Of a stretch of DNA of 43,708 bases, positions 1 through 8,313 are shown one piece after another. The stretch spans positions 1 through 43,708 of the forward strand of contig NZ_BSYI01000045.1 of NCBI RefSeq assembly GCF_030270585.1. The letters run 5' to 3'. Under the pieces are notes generated by a model that worked only from the letters and a program-made list of their open reading frames with translations, did not search any database and was not told where the DNA came from. Within the stretch, counting starts at the first letter, position 1; each line of letters opens with the position of its first letter. This stretch comes from Paralimibaculum aggregatum (lineage in GTDB: Bacteria; Pseudomonadota; Alphaproteobacteria; Rhodobacterales; Rhodobacteraceae). The translations under genes were made by a program, and so were the position numbers.

Positions 1-260
1 CGCCCGCCGCCGAGCCGCCGGCCCCGGCGCAGCTCTTTGCCGAGCGGCCGGAGACGGTCGACGACCTGCAGAAGATCAAGGGCATCGGGCCGAAGATGGC
101 GGCGGTGCTCAACGAGCGCGGCGTCTACCAGTATGCCCAGCTTGCCGCCTTCACCGCCGAGGACCTGCGCTGGCTCGATGCCGCCACCGGCAGCTTTCCC
201 GGCCGCGCCGAGCGCGACGACTGGGTGGGCCAGGCCAGGGCGCTTCTCGCGGCGGGCTGA
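1..260 (+). CDS. Helix-hairpin-helix domain protein, C-terminal fragment
   Basis: The frame is open from the window edge (codons start at base 3) and stops with TGA at 258-260, so only the last 85 residues are seen. They contain a helix-hairpin-helix core, KIKGIGPKMAAVL, then a tail with FPGRAERDDWVGQAR. This arrangement is found at the C terminus of NuoE-type subunits and several other alphaproteobacterial proteins, where a variable Pro/Ala/Glu-rich linker leads into the HHH module. The start of such a linker (PAAEPPAPA) is visible. No nuo genes follow, so the identity of the full protein cannot be decided. HHH modules often bind nucleic acid, but here that role is unproven. Confidence 0.75.
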   Translation, partial: PAAEPPAPAQLFAERPETVDDLQKIKGIGPKMAAVLNERGVYQYAQLAAFTAEDLRWLDAATGSFPGRAERDDWVGQARALLAAG

Positions 261-287
261 TCCGCGCCGCCGCGTCCCCCGGACGCC

Positions 288-1679
288 TCAGTTGCGGGGG
301 ATGCGGGCGACGCCTTCGAGCCGCTCCCGGGTGCGGTAGTAGATCTCGAGCCCGCGCAGGAACCACGGATTGCCGCCATAGAGCGGCTGCGCGCGGAACC
401 GGGCCGCATCGAAGCCGGTGCTGCCGCGCACCGCGCCGCCCTGGTCGGGGCCGAGCAGCCGCTCCGCGAGCCGCATCCCGAGATAGGGCGCCATCGCCAC
501 GCCCGAGCCGTTGTAGCCGCAGGCATGCCAGACGCCGTCGATCTGGCCGATATGGGGCACCCCGTCGAAGCTGAAGGCGACGTTCCCGGTCCAGCTGTGG
601 GTCAGCCGCAGGTCGCCGAGCTCGGGATAGACGCTCAGCATCTGGTCGCGCAGCCGCGCGGCGGCGACCCGCGGCGGCAGCGGCAGCAGCGAGGCCCGCC
701 CGCCCCAGAGGATGCGCTCGCCCCAGGGGCAGGGGCGGTAGTAGGAATGCGCCGCCCGCGTGTCGACATGGGCATGGCCGCCGGGGAACAGGCTGCGCAT
801 GCGGTTCTCGCCGACCGGCTCGGTGGCGATGATGAAGGAGGGCACCGGGATCAGTCGCCGGGCAAAGCGGGCGAAGGCACGCCCGCCGCGCGCCGCGTAG
901 CCATTGCCGGCCCAGACCAGCTCCCGCGCCGTCAGCGGGCCCTTCGCGGTGGCGAGCCGCCAGGCCCCGGGCGCGCCGGCGATCGCCGTCACCGCGGCAT
1001 GGTCGATGACCTCCGCGCCGGCGTTCCGTGCCGCCTCCAGCAGCCCCTTGTGGAAGAGCGCCGGATGCAGCAGCCCGTGATTGGGAAAATAGAGCCCGCC
1101 GCGATAGAGTTCCGAGCCGATATGGGCGGCCTGCTCCGCCGCCGGCACCACCTCGACCTCCATGCCCAGCGCCGGGGCCTCGTCGCGCGCCCAGGCCGCG
1201 AGCCGCTCGAAATGCAGCGCCGAGCCGGCGCCGAGGAAGCGCCCGGTCTGCCGGTGCAGGGCATCGACCGGCAGGCGCCCGAGCAGCGCGCGGGTCCAGT
1301 TCAGCGAGGTCTGCGCCTCGCGCAGCATCGCCCGCGCCGGGCCCTCGCCATAGCGTTTCGCCAGCGGCGCGAGCCGGGCCTTGTGGCCCCAGCCGATCAT
1401 GCCGCCGTTGCGCGTCGAGGCGCCGGCGCCCGGCGGGCCGGCCTCCAGCACCACCACCCGCCGCCCGGCCTCGGCGAGATGCAGCGCCGCCGAGAGCCCG
1501 GTGAAGCCGGCGCCGACGATCGCCACATCGGCCTCGGCCGGCGGCGCGCGCCCGCTCGGCGGCTCCGGCGGCGCCGCCGCGTGCCAGAACGGGGTCTCGG
1601 TCATCTCCGCGGCCCAGGCCGGGCCCGGTCCCGTGGCGGCGGCCCGCGGCGCGGTGCGGGCGGCGGTGGCTGTGGTCAT
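288..1679 (-). CDS. FAD-dependent amine/amino-acid oxidoreductase (PuuB/DAO-like)
   Basis: A 463-residue flavoprotein of the D-amino-acid-oxidase/glycine-oxidase superfamily, closest in layout to gamma-glutamylputrescine oxidase-type enzymes. An N-terminal extension of about 45 residues precedes the dinucleotide-binding motif VAIVGAGFTGLSAALHLA. The second FAD contact EAGPPGAGASTRNGG follows, and the C-terminal FAD cap is HACGYNGSGVAMAPYLG. It probably oxidises a primary or secondary amine to an aldehyde or imine in the cytoplasm; the substrate is not readable from sequence. The ATG at 1679 overlaps the stop of the upstream monooxygenase gene by four bases (ATGA), which decides the start and implies translational coupling. 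The frame is open further upstream, but that part only shadows the neighbour. Confidence 0.85.
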   Translation of the reverse strand: MTTATAARTAPRAAATGPGPAWAAEMTETPFWHAAAPPEPPSGRAPPAEADVAIVGAGFTGLSAALHLAEAGRRVVVLEAGPPGAGASTRNGGMIGWGHKARLAPLAKRYGEGPARAMLREAQTSLNWTRALLGRLPVDALHRQTGRFLGAGSALHFERLAAWARDEAPALGMEVEVVPAAEQAAHIGSELYRGGLYFPNHGLLHPALFHKGLLEAARNAGAEVIDHAAVTAIAGAPGAWRLATAKGPLTARELVWAGNGYAARGGRAFARFARRLIPVPSFIIATEPVGENRMRSLFPGGHAHVDTRAAHSYYRPCPWGERILWGGRASLLPLPPRVAAARLRDQMLSVYPELGDLRLTHSWTGNVAFSFDGVPHIGQIDGVWHACGYNGSGVAMAPYLGMRLAERLLGPDQGGAVRGSTGFDAARFRAQPLYGGNPWFLRGLEIYYRTRERLEGVARIPRN

Positions 1680-2884
1680 GGCAGTCCTTCGGTGACGTCG
1701 TGGCCGTAGAGCCAGTCGAGCTGGGCGGCGGCGAGGCCCGGCGCCAGCCAGGTCAGCGCGGCGATCGGCGCCCAGGAGAACAGCCGGCCGATCTCGGTGC
1801 GCTTGTGGAACAGCATGCCGTTGGAGCGGCTCTGCGCCTGCACCCGGGTGACCCGGTCCCAGCGCGCCGCCTCGTAGGCGAGCAGCGCATCCGGCACCCT
1901 GGGATGCTCGCTGAGGGCGCGGACCAGCTCGGCGGCATCCTCCAGCGCCATCGCCGCGCCCTGCGCCATGAAGGGCAGCATGGCATGCGCCGCATCGCCG
2001 AGCAGCGCCACCGGCCCGTCGCACCAGCGCACCTGCTCGGCGCGCTCGAAGAGCCCCCAGACGAAGGGCCGCTCCACCGCCGCCAGCAGGGTCTGCACAT
2101 CGTCGTGCCAGCCGGCGAAGCCGGCGCGCAGCCGGTCCGCCTCGCCGGCGCCGCTCCAGTCCTCCTCGACGCGCTCGGCGCGCTCCTCGACGGCGACGAA
2201 GTTCACCAGGCTGCGGCCGCGGAGGTAGTAGGTCACGAGATGGCGCCCCGGCCCGGCCCAGACGGTGGCCTCGGGCGCCACCAGCCCCTCGGGCACCCAT
2301 TCCGCCGGGATCGTGCCGCGCCAGGCGATCTGGCCGGAGAAATGCGCGCTCTCGGGGCCGTTCAGCACCCGGCGCAGCGGCGAGCGCAGCCCGTCGGCGG
2401 CGATCAGCACCGCGCCGGTATGGATGCTGCCGTCCTCCAGCTTCAGCCGGGCGCCCTCGGGGCGCGTGCCGTAGCTCGCCACCGGCGCGCCGGTGTGCAG
2501 CTCGACCCCGGCCTCGCGCGCGGCATCGAGCAGCGCCGCGTGGAGATCGGCCCGGTGCACATGCAGATAGGGCGCGCCCCAGCGCGCCTCGGCCGCCTCG
2601 CCGAGCAGCACCCGGTAGATCGGCGCGCCGGTATGGCCGTCGCGCATGGTCGCCGCCCCCGGCTGCGCGGCGCCTTCGGCGATCCGGTCATAGAGGCCGA
2701 GCCAGCGCAGCACCTTGCAGGCATTGGGCGACATCTGCAGCCCCGCGCCGACCTCGCCGAAGCGCTCCGCCTTCTCGAAGAGCGCGACACTCCAGCCGCT
2801 GCGCGCAAGGGCCAGCGCGGCGGCCAGCCCGCCGATCCCGCCACCCGCCACCAGCGCCCGCCGTGCCTGGCCCTCGGCTTCCAT
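1676..2884 (-). CDS. FAD-dependent monooxygenase, salicylate-hydroxylase family
   Basis: A 402-residue class A flavin monooxygenase. The Rossmann motif GGGIGGLAAALALA lies near residue 15. The middle Asp-Gly segment is LIAADGLRSPLR, and the FAD-ribityl GD motif is GDAAHAMLPFMAQG near residue 295. Length and motif spacing match salicylate 1-hydroxylase and 3-hydroxybenzoate 6-hydroxylase relatives, which use NAD(P)H and O2 to hydroxylate an aromatic ring. The substrate cannot be assigned. The ATG at 2884 has a purine-rich ribosome site (AAGGGGA) a few bases upstream. It forms a two-gene unit with the overlapping amine oxidoreductase, so both may act on one aromatic or amine compound (inference). 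Confidence 0.85.
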   Translation of the reverse strand: MEAEGQARRALVAGGGIGGLAAALALARSGWSVALFEKAERFGEVGAGLQMSPNACKVLRWLGLYDRIAEGAAQPGAATMRDGHTGAPIYRVLLGEAAEARWGAPYLHVHRADLHAALLDAAREAGVELHTGAPVASYGTRPEGARLKLEDGSIHTGAVLIAADGLRSPLRRVLNGPESAHFSGQIAWRGTIPAEWVPEGLVAPEATVWAGPGRHLVTYYLRGRSLVNFVAVEERAERVEEDWSGAGEADRLRAGFAGWHDDVQTLLAAVERPFVWGLFERAEQVRWCDGPVALLGDAAHAMLPFMAQGAAMALEDAAELVRALSEHPRVPDALLAYEAARWDRVTRVQAQSRSNGMLFHKRTEIGRLFSWAPIAALTWLAPGLAAAQLDWLYGHDVTEGLP

Positions 2885-3096
2885 CGCTGTTCCCCTTCTT
2901 CCGGCTTTCCCGGTCCGGTCCGGCCGCGGTCGGACAGCGGCCCGAACCGTTGGCGCGGCCCGGGCCGTTTCCGATGCAGGATGCCCGCGGCGTCCGGCCG
3001 GAGCAAGGGGGCTGGCCGGGGCTCAGTGGCGCGGGCGCAAGCGCCGCAGCATGGCGCGGGCAGCGGGTGCGGCAGTGTCGGGGGAGGGGGGGCGCG

Positions 3097-4341
3097 TCAG
3101 CCCTTGCGGCGACCGCCCGGAACCAGCCGGACGACGCGGCCGCGCGGCTCGGCCGGCGCGCCGGCATCGGGATCAGCCGCCGGATCGGCCGCCGGATCGG
3201 GCCGGGGCGGCTGCCGGCCGGGCGCCGGCGCCGCATGGGGAACCTGCCCGCCGCCGAGATCGGCCGCCTGCTCGGGCGGCAGCGGCGCGGACTGCGCCGG
3301 GTTCGCCTGCAGCGCGCCGGCCTGCCCGGCCTGGACAGCCCCCGCCTGCACGGCGCCTGCCTGGACCGGACCCGCCTGGATCGGCGCCGCGGCGGCGATC
3401 TGCACCGCCTCGATGCGGCCGGGCTCGGCGACATGGCGCGCCGGCTCGGGGCGGGCCGCCGCCTCGGCACCCGGCTCGGCCGGCCGGGCCCGCGGCGCGG
3501 CACCCTTGAGCAGCGACATCTCGACCACCGGGCTGTCGCCCCTGCGATGGCGCCCGCCGAGCCGCAGCCGGAGCCGCGCGCCGCCGTCGCCATCCACCGC
3601 CTGGTTGTCGCTGATCGCCATCTTCTCGTCGATCATGCGGCGCGCCAGCTCGAAGGCGTGGTCGATCATCACCCGCGTCTCGGTCACCGAGGGCCGCGCC
3701 ATGATCTCGCGCCCGGTGAAGGCGGCCAGCCCGCCGGTGACGATGCCGGAGTTGTAGTCCTCCATCTCGCCGGGGGGGATCACGTGCCAGCGCAACCAGA
3801 AGGAGAGTGGCGCGGTGCCCTCCTTGAGCTGTTCCATCGCCGCGCCGAAGGTCCGCATCGGCACCGAGTTGCGCGCCGCCAGCCAGATCGCGCCGACCGG
3901 CTCGGAGAGCCGGGCGACCACCGAGGCGGTGGCGGTGACGGCGGCGGCGCGGTCGAAGATCGCGTCCGGGCCTTCCTCGCCCTCGATGCCGGCCTCGTGG
4001 ACCTTGTAATAGGCGCGGTGATCGGTGAATTCGCCGAGCCCGCGCTCCCACATCACCGGGTTGACGTAGCGGCCCATCTCCAGCCTGTCGGCGAAGGGCT
4101 CGCCATGCAGCGAGACCCGCAGGCGCACGCCGTCGAGTTCGAATGCGACGGTCTCGGGAGGGGATCTTCGCAGCGCGCCCAGCAGGCCGGTGCTCGGCGG
4201 CGCGGCATGCATCATCCGCGGGTCCATGCGCACCGTCGCCCCGGTCTCCTCGACCAGCAGCCGCAGTTCCGTGATCATGTCGCCCGGATCGATCCGCAGC
4301 CTCTTGCGCAAGGGCAGAACGATTGCGAAACTCTGATCCAC
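3097..4341 (-). CDS. DUF4261-like protein with low-complexity VQAGA tail
   Basis: A 414-residue protein starting at GTG 4341, preceded by an AGAGGTGA ribosome site. Residues 1 to about 265 form a globular domain with no catalytic motif I recognise. Its arrangement (a segment about using or testing a Trp-containing AIWLAARNSVP strand, then GLAAFTGREIMARPS and a long helix) resembles DUF4261 domains of unknown function; that match is tentative. From about residue 300 the chain turns Pro/Ala/Gln-rich with pentapeptide repeats (VQAGA type) and ends in basic Pro-rich sequence. No signal peptide or membrane segment is visible. It is divergent from xdhC across a 297-base spacer. Confidence 0.6.
   Translation of the reverse strand: MDQSFAIVLPLRKRLRIDPGDMITELRLLVEETGATVRMDPRMMHAAPPSTGLLGALRRSPPETVAFELDGVRLRVSLHGEPFADRLEMGRYVNPVMWERGLGEFTDHRAYYKVHEAGIEGEEGPDAIFDRAAAVTATASVVARLSEPVGAIWLAARNSVPMRTFGAAMEQLKEGTAPLSFWLRWHVIPPGEMEDYNSGIVTGGLAAFTGREIMARPSVTETRVMIDHAFELARRMIDEKMAISDNQAVDGDGGARLRLRLGGRHRRGDSPVVEMSLLKGAAPRARPAEPGAEAAARPEPARHVAEPGRIEAVQIAAAAPIQAGPVQAGAVQAGAVQAGQAGALQANPAQSAPLPPEQAADLGGGQVPHAAPAPGRQPPRPDPAADPAADPDAGAPAEPRGRVVRLVPGGRRKG
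3305..3384 (-). repeat. 15-base tandem repeats encoding (P/A)VQAG units
   Basis: Within the minus-strand gene, the DNA repeats roughly every 15 bases, with CTGCACGGCGCC- and CTGGACCGGACC-like units on the plus strand. It encodes a run of IQAG, PVQAG, AVQAG, AVQAG and QAGALQA. Such short in-frame repeats can change number by slippage without breaking the frame. Confidence 0.7.
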
Positions 4342-4638
4342 TGCTCACCTCTCAAAGGCCCGACACCGGAGCGCCGGAACCGCATGGAACCCAGCGCAAT
4401 CGGGCGAGATCGCCACGGGCGGATATCCGCCGCGCTACCGAGACTACTGGACACGCACATAGCTTCGGCAGGCGCAGTCTTGCCGTAGAGACGCAAAGAT
4501 CAACTTAAGGATGAAGCGCGCGGGGCGCTGAGTCAAGGCCGTGGCGATACTGTGGCGGCTTCCGGGCAACTGCCGGGCCTTGCCAGTGGCCGCCGCGGGG
4601 GCCAAATCTTCGTGAACGGATCGCAGGAGGGCCCGCCG
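4342..4638. promoter_or_regulatory. Divergent spacer between the DUF4261-like gene and xdhC
   Basis: This 297-base spacer must hold the promoters of the two divergent units. Its middle (about 4440-4525) is less GC-rich than the surroundings and includes TTGCCG at 4479-4484 and CTTAAG nearby. I cannot identify a convincing -35/-10 pair. An AGGAGG-type ribosome site (4624-4630) lies just before the xdhC ATG. Confidence 0.35.
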
Positions 4639-5697
4639 ATGCATCGCGCCGCGCATGACATGATCCCGGAAACCGCGCTCGACTGGCACCGGCAGGGGCG
4701 GCAGGCGGCGATCGCGACCGTGGTCGAGACCTGGGGCTCGGCGCCCCGCCCGGTGGGGGCGCAGCTCGCGATCTCCGGCGAGGCGGAACTGGCCGGCTCG
4801 GTCTCCGGCGGCTGCGTCGAGGGCGCGGTGGCGGCGGAGGCGCTCGAGGCGCTGTCCGACGGCACGGCGCGGCTGATGGAGTTCGGCGTCTCGGATGGCG
4901 ATGCCTTCGCCGTGGGGCTGGCCTGCGGCGGCACCATCCGGGTGCTGGTGGAGCCGGTGGGCGCGGCGCTGCCGGAGGCGCTGCTGGCCGAGCTGGTGGC
5001 GGCCCGGGCGGCGCGCCGGGCGGTGGGGGTCGAGACCCGCCTCGCCGCCGACCCCGCCGGGCCGGTGACGCCGATGCCGGGCCTCGCGCATCGGCTGATC
5101 GGCTATGCGGACGCCCCGGCCCGCTTCGATGCCGACCGTTCGGGCTTCGACGCCGAGGCGCCCCGCCGCTTCATCGCGATCCACAATCCGCCGCTCCGCC
5201 TCGCCATCATCGGCGGCGCGCATATCGCCCAGCCGCTGGCGCTGATGGCGCGCGAGACCGGCTATGACGTCACGGTGATCGACCCGCGGGAGGCCTTCGC
5301 CTCGCCCGCCCGCTTCCCCGGCGAGCGGCTGATGCATGACTGGCCGGATGCCGCGCTGAAGGCGCACGGGCTCGACCTGCGCTGCGCCGTGGTGCTGCTC
5401 ACCCATGACCCGAAGCTCGACGACCCGGCGCTGATGGTGGCGCTGCCGAGCCCGGCCTTCTATATCGGCGCGCTCGGCTCGACGCGGACCCATGCCAGGC
5501 GCCGCGAGCGGCTTGCGGCGGCCGGGCTGGCGCCGGAACTGATCGACCGCATCGACGCGCCGGTGGGGCTCGATATCGGCGCCCGCTCGCCGGCGGAGAT
5601 CGCGGTGGCCACGCTGGCGCAGATGACCGAGCGGCTGCGCCGGCCGGAGACGCGGCCCGGCCGCACGCCGGTGCCGGGCGCGCCGGTGCCGGCATGA
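4639..5697 (+). CDS. xdhC: XdhC/CoxI family molybdenum-enzyme maturation protein
   Basis: A 352-residue XdhC-family protein. XdhC proteins bind molybdenum cofactor and help to sulfurate and insert it into xanthine-dehydrogenase/CO-dehydrogenase-type enzymes. The N-terminal XdhC/CoxI domain carries GSVSGGCVEGAVAAEA and later GLACGGTIRVLVEPV, whose Cys residues are typical of the family. The C-terminal Rossmann domain begins LAIIGGAHIAQPLALMA near residue 190 and continues through FYIGALGSTRTHARR to APVGLDIGARSPAEIAVA. ATG 4639 is chosen over an upstream in-frame ATG because a CAGGAGG ribosome site sits eight bases before it and the family N terminus fits. Its stop overlaps the next gene (ATGA). 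No molybdoenzyme subunits are in the window. Confidence 0.88.
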   Translation: MHRAAHDMIPETALDWHRQGRQAAIATVVETWGSAPRPVGAQLAISGEAELAGSVSGGCVEGAVAAEALEALSDGTARLMEFGVSDGDAFAVGLACGGTIRVLVEPVGAALPEALLAELVAARAARRAVGVETRLAADPAGPVTPMPGLAHRLIGYADAPARFDADRSGFDAEAPRRFIAIHNPPLRLAIIGGAHIAQPLALMARETGYDVTVIDPREAFASPARFPGERLMHDWPDAALKAHGLDLRCAVVLLTHDPKLDDPALMVALPSPAFYIGALGSTRTHARRRERLAAAGLAPELIDRIDAPVGLDIGARSPAEIAVATLAQMTERLRRPETRPGRTPVPGAPVPA

Positions 5698-7337
5698 GGT
5701 TCGGTCCGGTCCCCCTCGCCGAGGCCGAGGGCGCGGTGCTGGCCCATTCGCTGGCGCTGCCGGGCGGCAAGCTCAAGAAGGGGCGCCGGCTTTCCGCGGC
5801 GGATCTTGCGCGGATCGCCGCGGCGGGGATCTCCGAGGTCGTTGCCGCAAGCCTCGATCCGGGGGATCTCGACGAGGACAGCGCCGCTGCCCGCATCGCC
5901 GGTGCCATCGCGCCCGATCCGGCGGCGCTGGGGCTCACGGTCTCCGCGCCCTTCACCGGGCGGGTCAATCTCTTCGCGGCGCGGCCGGGGCTGATCTCGG
6001 TGGATGCCGCGGCGGTGGACGCGCTCAACGCCATCGACCCCGCGATCACCCTGGCGACGCTGCCGGATGCCGCCCGCGTCACCGCCCGCCAGATGGTCGC
6101 GACGGTCAAGATCATCCCCTATGCGGCCCCCGCGGCGGCGGTGACGGCGGCCGAGGCGACGGCACGCGCGGCGCCGGGGCTGCTGCGCTGCGCCGGGCTG
6201 GCGCTGGCCAGCGCCGGGCTCGTGCTGACCCGCACGCCGGGCATGGCCGACAAGCTGGTGGAGAAGGGGGCCGAGGCGGTCGGCGACCGCCTCGCGGCGC
6301 TCGGCATGACTTTGGCGGGCAGGGCGGTGGTGGCGCACGAGACGGCGGCGGTGGCCGCGGCGCTGGCGGCGGCGCCGGGCGAGATGATCCTGCTGCTCAC
6401 CGCCTCGGCGACCTCTGATCCGGCCGATGTCGGGCCCGCCGGGCTGGTGGCCGCGGGCGGGCGCCTGCTGCGCTTCGGCATGCCGGTGGATCCGGGGAAC
6501 CTGCTGTTTCTCGGCAATCTGGGCGACGGGCGGGGTGCGGAGCGCCCGGTGCTCGGCCTGCCCGGCTGCGCGCGCTCGCCGAAGCTCAACGGGGCGGACT
6601 GGGTGCTGGAGCGCCTCGCCCATGGCCGCGCGGTGAGGCCGGCGGAAATCGCCCGGATGGGGGTGGGCGGGCTGCTCAAGGAGATCCCGTCGCGGCCGCA
6701 GCCGCGCGCCGGCGGCGCGGCGGCGGCCGGGCATCGCCAGAAGGTCTCGGCGCTGATCCTCGCGGCGGGCAGCGCGCGGCGCATGGGCGGGCGCGACAAG
6801 CTGCTCGAGCCGGTGGCCGGGCGGCCGCTGCTGGCGCAGGTCGCCGCGGCGGCGCTGGCGAGCGGCGCGGAGGAGACCGTGGCGGTGCTGCGCCCGGGCG
6901 ACGGGCCGCGCGCGGCGGCGCTTGCCGGCCTCCCGCTGCGCCGGGTCGAGAACCCCCGTGCGGCGGACGGCATGGGCACCTCGCTCGCCGCCGGGCTCGC
7001 GGCGCTGGCGCCGGATGCCGATGCCGTGCTCGTGCTGCTCGCCGACATGCCGGAGGTGACCGCGGATGGGATCGACCGGCTGATCGCCGCCTTCGACCCG
7101 GAGGAGGGGCGCGAGATCGTCCGCGCCACCGCCGCCGACGGGACGCCGGGGCATCCGGTGCTGTTCGGCCGGCGCTTCTTCGAGGCGCTGGGCGGGCTCG
7201 GCGGCGACCGCGGCGCGCGCGAGCTCGTGGCGGAGCATCGCGACTTCGTCGTCGAGGTGGCGCTGCCGGGGCAGGCGGCGCTCACCGATCTCGACACGCC
7301 CGAGGCCTGGGCCGCCTGGCGCGCCGGCACCGGCTGA
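5694..7337 (+). CDS. Molybdopterin-binding domain / NTP-transferase (MobA/MocA-like) fusion
   Basis: A 547-residue two-domain protein. Residues 1 to about 340 are a MoCF-type molybdopterin-binding unit with LVLTRTPGMADKLVEKGAEA in the middle and a MoeA-like GLPGCARSPKLNG loop. From about residue 350 a nucleotidyltransferase begins (LILAAGSARRMGGRDKLLE), with VLVLLADMPEV as the metal/nucleotide strand and GHPVLFGRRFFEAL later. MocA-like enzymes attach CMP to molybdopterin to give the cytosine dinucleotide cofactor of xanthine-dehydrogenase-family enzymes; the cofactor nucleotide used here is inferred. The start ATG lies in the ATGA overlap with xdhC, so the two proteins are made together and probably act in succession on the same cofactor. 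Confidence 0.88.
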   Translation: MRFGPVPLAEAEGAVLAHSLALPGGKLKKGRRLSAADLARIAAAGISEVVAASLDPGDLDEDSAAARIAGAIAPDPAALGLTVSAPFTGRVNLFAARPGLISVDAAAVDALNAIDPAITLATLPDAARVTARQMVATVKIIPYAAPAAAVTAAEATARAAPGLLRCAGLALASAGLVLTRTPGMADKLVEKGAEAVGDRLAALGMTLAGRAVVAHETAAVAAALAAAPGEMILLLTASATSDPADVGPAGLVAAGGRLLRFGMPVDPGNLLFLGNLGDGRGAERPVLGLPGCARSPKLNGADWVLERLAHGRAVRPAEIARMGVGGLLKEIPSRPQPRAGGAAAAGHRQKVSALILAAGSARRMGGRDKLLEPVAGRPLLAQVAAAALASGAEETVAVLRPGDGPRAAALAGLPLRRVENPRAADGMGTSLAAGLAALAPDADAVLVLLADMPEVTADGIDRLIAAFDPEEGREIVRATAADGTPGHPVLFGRRFFEALGGLGGDRGARELVAEHRDFVVEVALPGQAALTDLDTPEAWAAWRAGTG

Positions 7338-7371
7338 GCGCGGCACGCGCGACCGCAGCACCATGTTCGAA

Positions 7372-7400
7372 TTGCGGGAAAGCCGGCGCTGCGGTACCAT
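7372..7400 (+). promoter_or_regulatory. Candidate sigma-70 promoter, possibly leaderless
   Basis: TTGCGG (7372-7377) and TACCAT (7395-7400) are separated by 17 bases. The expected transcription start would fall at or next to the ATG at 7407, and there is no purine-rich ribosome site between them, so a leaderless message is possible. Matches in such GC-rich DNA can arise by chance. Confidence 0.35.
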
Positions 7401-7406
7401 CCGGGC

Positions 7407-7685
7407 ATGCGGACCCTTGCGCTCAGCCTCGCCCTCGCGGCGTTCTGCCTCTCGGCGCCGGCCGGCGCCGGCGAAAGGCTGGCGGGCGGCTACGTGCCGC
7501 CCAAGCCCAAGGAGGGCTACAGCTATCCCGAATGCTTCTGCACCGATTCGCAGGGCCGGCGGGTGGAGATCGGCCAGATGGCCTGCCTGCATATCGGCTC
7601 GCGGCAGGTGATGTCGCGCTGCGAGAAGGCGCGGAACCTGGTGATCTGGCGGCATCAGACCGAGGGCTGCGCGCCCGGCGTCTGA
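7407..7685 (+). CDS. Small secreted Cys-rich protein
   Basis: A 92-residue protein of unknown function. Residues 1 to about 22 form a Sec signal peptide (MRTLALSLALAAFCLSAPAG) with an Ala-Gly-Ala cleavage region. The mature part has five Cys (43, 45, 60, 72, 88), starting with a PECFCTD motif, and would probably form disulfides in the periplasm. The odd number leaves one Cys free for a partner or for dimerisation. I recognise no named domain. It follows the molybdenum pair after 69 bases and is convergent with the DUF1499 gene. Confidence 0.7.
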   Translation: MRTLALSLALAAFCLSAPAGAGERLAGGYVPPKPKEGYSYPECFCTDSQGRRVEIGQMACLHIGSRQVMSRCEKARNLVIWRHQTEGCAPGV

Positions 7686-7706
7686 GCCGTCGTCTGAGCC
7701 GGCGCC

Positions 7707-8276
7707 TCAGTTCGCGCCGCGCACCCCGAGCGCCCCGAGCCAGCGCGAGACCCGCGCCGCATTCACCCCCATGTCGGAATAGCCGAAGCGCGCGCGCGAC
7801 CAGAGCGCCAGCCCGGCGCCGCCGCCCACCGGCACCGCGCGGACCGAGATGTAGTCCGGAAAGCCGAAGACCGCCGAGCGCTGCACATAGGTGACATGGA
7901 GCGCCTCCGGGCTGCCCGCCACCACCGTCACCCGCGGCTCGGCCATCGCCACCCGGTGCAGCTGCGCGATCAGCGCCGCCGGGCTCTCCGCCGCCGGCGG
8001 GAAGACCGGGGCGAAGACCGCATCCACCGGCGCAGCCGCCAGCCCCTCCGGCGCCACGAGATGGTCGTTTGGCCGGCCGGTGCGCTCGCTGGCCAGCGGA
8101 TCGGCATGCCAGCGCGCCGGATCGTGATCGACGGACCAGATCGCCATCCCCGCCCCCGCAAACAGGATCAGCGCCAGGCCCAGCGCCCAGCGCAGCCGCG
8201 CCGGAATGACCTCCAGCGCCGTCCGTCCCTCGGCATCGCGCCGCCAGGGCCATTTGTCGTGGAACAGCCGTCCCAA
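7707..8276 (-). CDS. DUF1499 family membrane-anchored protein
   Basis: A 189-residue protein with one transmembrane segment (about residues 30-47, WALGLALILFAGAGMAIW) followed by a DUF1499 domain. The domain ends with the family signature TYVQRSAVFGFPDYISV, then LWSRARFGYSDMGVNAARV and a final Arg-Trp-Leu. The function of DUF1499 is unknown. The start is TTG at 8276: a strong AGGAGG site lies five bases upstream, and the next in-frame ATG would cut into the membrane segment. The gene is downstream of ispG on the same strand, across a 157-base gap that contains a large inverted repeat. Confidence 0.83.
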   Translation of the reverse strand: MGRLFHDKWPWRRDAEGRTALEVIPARLRWALGLALILFAGAGMAIWSVDHDPARWHADPLASERTGRPNDHLVAPEGLAAAPVDAVFAPVFPPAAESPAALIAQLHRVAMAEPRVTVVAGSPEALHVTYVQRSAVFGFPDYISVRAVPVGGGAGLALWSRARFGYSDMGVNAARVSRWLGALGVRGAN

Positions 8277-8313
8277 TGCCGCCTCCTGTCCCGTGCCGCG
8301 ATGCCGGGCCCAG

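Noticed and set aside
1680-2300. N-terminal extension of the amine oxidoreductase frame to 2300.
   Set aside because: The extra sequence is Arg/Ala/Gly-rich and is the shadow of the coupled monooxygenase gene. The ATG in the ATGA overlap gives the family N terminus.
5460-7655. A 731-codon minus-strand open frame opposite xdhC and the fusion gene.
   Set aside because: Arg/Gln/His-rich composition and no motif; it is explained by rare TTA/CTA/TCA codons in the real plus-strand genes.
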